Positions 61,908 to 64,000 of a DNA stretch of 64,000 nt are shown one piece after another. The notes under the pieces were generated by a model, which saw only the letters and a list, made by a program, of their open reading frames with translations, ran no database searches and was not told the origin of the DNA. Source of the DNA: an uncultured Rhizobium sp. (lineage in GTDB: Bacteria > Pseudomonadota > Alphaproteobacteria > Rhizobiales > Rhizobiaceae). The stretch is taken from NCBI GenBank assembly GCA_945952045.1, contig CAMFHE010000013.1:50483-114482 (forward strand). Reading direction: 5' to 3'. A program made the position numbers and the translations under genes. Within the stretch, counting starts at the first letter, position 1. The number at the start of each line of letters is the position of its first letter.

Positions 61908-63503
61908 ATGCGCGGCCCGCGCCCGATAGTGCGATCCTGCCTCGCCGCATTGCTCTGGCTGGCGTTTTCGACGCTGGCCTTTGCCCATGCGGCGCTGACC
62001 GGCTCGCAGCCGGCCGATGGCGCCATGCTGTCGGCTATGCCGGCCCGCATCACGCTCTCCTTCAGCGAACCGGTCTCGCCATTGGTGCTGACGCTGGTGC
62101 GGCCGGACGGCGCCGCCATCATCCTCGGCGCAAGCGGCGCGGATACGCCATCGCTCACCGTAACGCCGCCAAGCGATCTGGGGCGCGGCACGCATCTCCT
62201 GTCCTGGCGGGTCGTTTCCGCCGATGGCCATCCGGTCGGCGGCACAATCGCCTTTTCGATTGGCGAGCGGACGGCTGCGCCCGCCGATCCCGCCGAAGCC
62301 GCCGATCTCCAGGTCGATACCGGCCTGTGGGCGAGCAAGCTGCTGCTGTATCTCGGTATCTTCGTCGGCATCGGCGGCGCGACAACAAGCCTGTGGTTTG
62401 TCAATGCGGCTGCGCCGGGACGTGCTGTCGCTTTGATATCGCTGGCAGCAGGCGTGGTCGCCACGCCCGTCGCAGCCGGTTTTCAAGGCCTGGATGCGCT
62501 CGGCGCACCACTTTCGAATTTCTTCAGACCGGTCATCTGGGCAACGGCTTTCGAGACCAGTTTCGCGCGCACTTTACCGGTGCTGGCATCCGTTTTCATC
62601 CTCGCCGGCATCTCTATCGTGATGAACAACGGCAGGACGAAACAGGCCCTCGCCTTTACGGCCCTTGCTGGCGCGGCCGGCGCCTTGGCAGCCAGCGGCC
62701 ATGCGGCGGCGGCGCAACCGCAATGGCTGACACGGCCGGCCGTCTTTCTGCATGCTTTCGCACTCGCGCTCTGGCTTGGCGCGCTTCCGCCGCTCGGATT
62801 GGCCTTCATGGATTCGAAAGAGGCGGCACGTGGGGCGCTGAAACGATTTTCGGCGGCAATTTCCCCCGTTGTCGCGGTCGTGGTCCTGTCCGGCGGCGTG
62901 CTGGCGGTCATTCAGGTCGAATGGCCGGAAGCGCTGCTGGTGACTGCCTATGGCCGCATCCTGCTGATCAAGCTGGCGCTCGTTTTGCTGCTTTTGACAA
63001 TCGCTGCCTATAACCGCTGGCGATTGACCGCGCCGGCATTGGCCGGAGAAGGACCGGCAAGGCAACGGCTTGCGAAGACCATCGCCGTCGAAGTGGTGCT
63101 GGTCCTCGTCGTACTCGGCCTTGCCGCCGGCTGGCGTTTCACGCCGCCGCCCAGAGCGCTGGCCATTGCCGCCGCCGAACCGGCAACGGTTCACATTCAT
63201 AGCGACGAAGCCATGGCCGAGGTAACCATCACCCCGGGCCATGTCGGACCGGCAACCATCTCAGCCATTATCATGACCGGCGATTTCGGCCCTCTAGACG
63301 CACAAAGCGTCACCTTCGTGCTGACCCCTCCCGACGCTGCACAGCCGCGGCTTATTGAAGCCAGAAAGCCGGGTGACGGGACCTGGGCAGCGAAAGATGT
63401 CGATCTTTCCAAATCAGGAGTTTGGCGCTTGAAGCTCGATCTGCGGGTCGATGGCAAAACACTCACCTTGTCTGACGAATTTTCCGTCAAAGATCGATTT
63501 TGA
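61908..63503 (+). CDS. CopC-CopD fusion copper resistance/import protein
   Basis: A 531-residue protein. After a signal segment (LAALLWLAFSTLAFA) the CopC domain begins with the Cu(II)-binding N-terminal His in FAHAALTGSQPADGA and contains SADGHPVGG with the second His. From ~residue 145 eight or so helices form the CopD domain (KLLLYLGIFVGIGGATTSLW onward), and a further periplasmic beta region (about 415-531: VHIHSDEAMAEVTITPG) resembles the YtkA-like domain seen in YcnJ. CopCD systems take copper into the cytoplasm. Together with PCuAC it forms a copper-handling unit. Confidence 0.92.
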   Translation: MRGPRPIVRSCLAALLWLAFSTLAFAHAALTGSQPADGAMLSAMPARITLSFSEPVSPLVLTLVRPDGAAIILGASGADTPSLTVTPPSDLGRGTHLLSWRVVSADGHPVGGTIAFSIGERTAAPADPAEAADLQVDTGLWASKLLLYLGIFVGIGGATTSLWFVNAAAPGRAVALISLAAGVVATPVAAGFQGLDALGAPLSNFFRPVIWATAFETSFARTLPVLASVFILAGISIVMNNGRTKQALAFTALAGAAGALAASGHAAAAQPQWLTRPAVFLHAFALALWLGALPPLGLAFMDSKEAARGALKRFSAAISPVVAVVVLSGGVLAVIQVEWPEALLVTAYGRILLIKLALVLLLLTIAAYNRWRLTAPALAGEGPARQRLAKTIAVEVVLVLVVLGLAAGWRFTPPPRALAIAAAEPATVHIHSDEAMAEVTITPGHVGPATISAIIMTGDFGPLDAQSVTFVLTPPDAAQPRLIEARKPGDGTWAAKDVDLSKSGVWRLKLDLRVDGKTLTLSDEFSVKDRF

Positions 63504-63589
63504 TGAGATTCTTTCCCTGCCGGACACCTGCTCCATACCGATTATAAGTTCTTACCCCCAAGTTTTTACAGGGGCTACTGCATGCAAAA

Positions 63590-63630
63590 TTAAGTGGACG
63601 CCTTCCATACCCGGGAAGAAATCCACTTAA
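63590..63630 (+). promoter_or_regulatory. Stem-loop in the leader of the chemotaxis receptor gene
   Basis: TTAAGTGGA at 63590-63598 pairs perfectly with 63622-63630, and CTTCC at 63602-63606 pairs with GGAAG at 63614-63618 inside it. The structure ends two bases before the AGGCGG ribosome site of the gene starting at 63643, so it could regulate translation or act as an operator. Confidence 0.45.
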
Positions 63631-63642
63631 CAGGCGGCAGTC

Positions 63643-64000
63643 ATGCGCAATATCCCAATCATCGGCAAGTTTCTTGTCATTCTCTGTGCCTTCGGCCTGT
63701 TTGTGGCCGGTGTCACGGTCTATAGCAGTTCGCGAATTTCATACATCGACGCCTCCTATTCGGCGCTGATCGATCGGGATGCGAAAACTGCTTTGATGCT
63801 GACGCGTGCAAGCCGCAGCCTTGTGTCCATCCGTTCCGCCATCGCCGATCTCTTGATGGCCCGCGCGGATGCGGCGAACAATGCGGCCATCGCCGACATG
63901 AAGCTCAGCCAGGACTTCTTCGCCAAGCAGATCGATGGCGCCGCAGCCGCCACGCCTGAAAACACGCGCATCCCGGCGATCAAGGTCAAGGCTATGGATC
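63643..64000 (+). CDS. Methyl-accepting chemotaxis protein, N-terminal part (truncated by window end)
   Basis: The first 119 codons begin MRNIPIIGKFLVILCAFGLF, a membrane helix ending about residue 30, followed by a helical periplasmic region (IDASYSALIDRDAKTALMLTRASRSLVSIRSAIADLLMARAD). This is the four-helix-bundle sensor start of a chemoreceptor. HAMP and signalling domains would lie beyond the window. The ligand cannot be told. Confidence 0.8.
   Translation, partial: MRNIPIIGKFLVILCAFGLFVAGVTVYSSSRISYIDASYSALIDRDAKTALMLTRASRSLVSIRSAIADLLMARADAANNAAIADMKLSQDFFAKQIDGAAAATPENTRIPAIKVKAMD

Overview
The window reads as a chromosomal or chromid segment from a Rhizobiaceae bacterium (Rhizobium/Agrobacterium lineage, Alphaproteobacteria). 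The basis is high GC content, gene families typical of that group (LpiA/MprF, arginase plus ornithine cyclodeaminase beside an Lrp-type regulator, SMC-style sugar ABC operons with UgpC-like ATPases, DUF4287 protein) and protein sequences that look rhizobial throughout. No rRNA, tRNA, CRISPR array or insertion sequence was recognised. Both ends cut a gene: a dipeptide-type ABC ATPase at the left and a methyl-accepting chemotaxis protein at the right.

Layout. 1-8 kb: end of a peptide ABC operon, GhrA-type reductase, nicotinate phosphoribosyltransferase, Rrf2 regulator, ArsC/Spx-like protein, a lone tyrosine recombinase, HtpG with a clear terminator. 8-18 kb: LpiA/MprF, a stand-alone histidine ammonia-lyase with a HutC-like operator core, bestrophin, Lrp regulator divergent from arginase and ornithine cyclodeaminase, an HpcH/HpaI aldolase and a Bcr/CflA efflux pump. 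18.5-24 kb: TetR regulator with two palindromes, then the most interesting unit: a SARP/BTAD-TPR regulator, a 42-codon peptide gene, a YcaO cyclodehydratase and TfuA. This arrangement is a predicted thioamide-forming RiPP locus with no exporter or protease beside it. 24-26 kb: XRE regulator, ModE-like regulator, VOC protein.

25.8-43.2 kb is a two-sided polyol/sugar island. A minus-strand operon (PfkB kinase, KbaZ/GatZ-family protein, three SDRs, an AraB-like kinase, a ROK kinase, IMPase and HAD phosphatases) lies next to a ROK repressor and a TIM-barrel epimerase, and faces a plus-strand ABC operon (binding protein, two permeases, a tiny membrane protein, a zinc polyol dehydrogenase, UgpC-like ATPase). 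The enzyme families match those described for D-altritol/galactitol catabolism in Agrobacterium tumefaciens C58: dehydrogenase to D-tagatose, tagatose kinase, tagatose-6-phosphate 4-epimerase. Two copies of one inverted-repeat operator lie between the divergent arms. 43.3-51.2 kb is a second sugar block: RhaB-like kinase, DeoR regulator, fuculose-phosphate-type aldolase, SDR, a second ROK repressor, MocA oxidoreductase, a hydrolase and a ROK kinase.

51.3-64 kb: 1-Cys peroxiredoxin, a COX1-like small membrane protein, fused DhaK-DhaL kinase, DUF4287 protein, cytosine-deaminase-like amidohydrolase, then a cobalamin riboswitch with an upstream promoter heading a B12 uptake operon (BtuF-BtuC-BtuD) that runs on into pseudoazurin and a methyltransferase. 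Copper genes follow (DUF2946 protein, PCuAC chaperone, CopC-CopD fusion) and then the start of a chemotaxis receptor preceded by a strong stem-loop.
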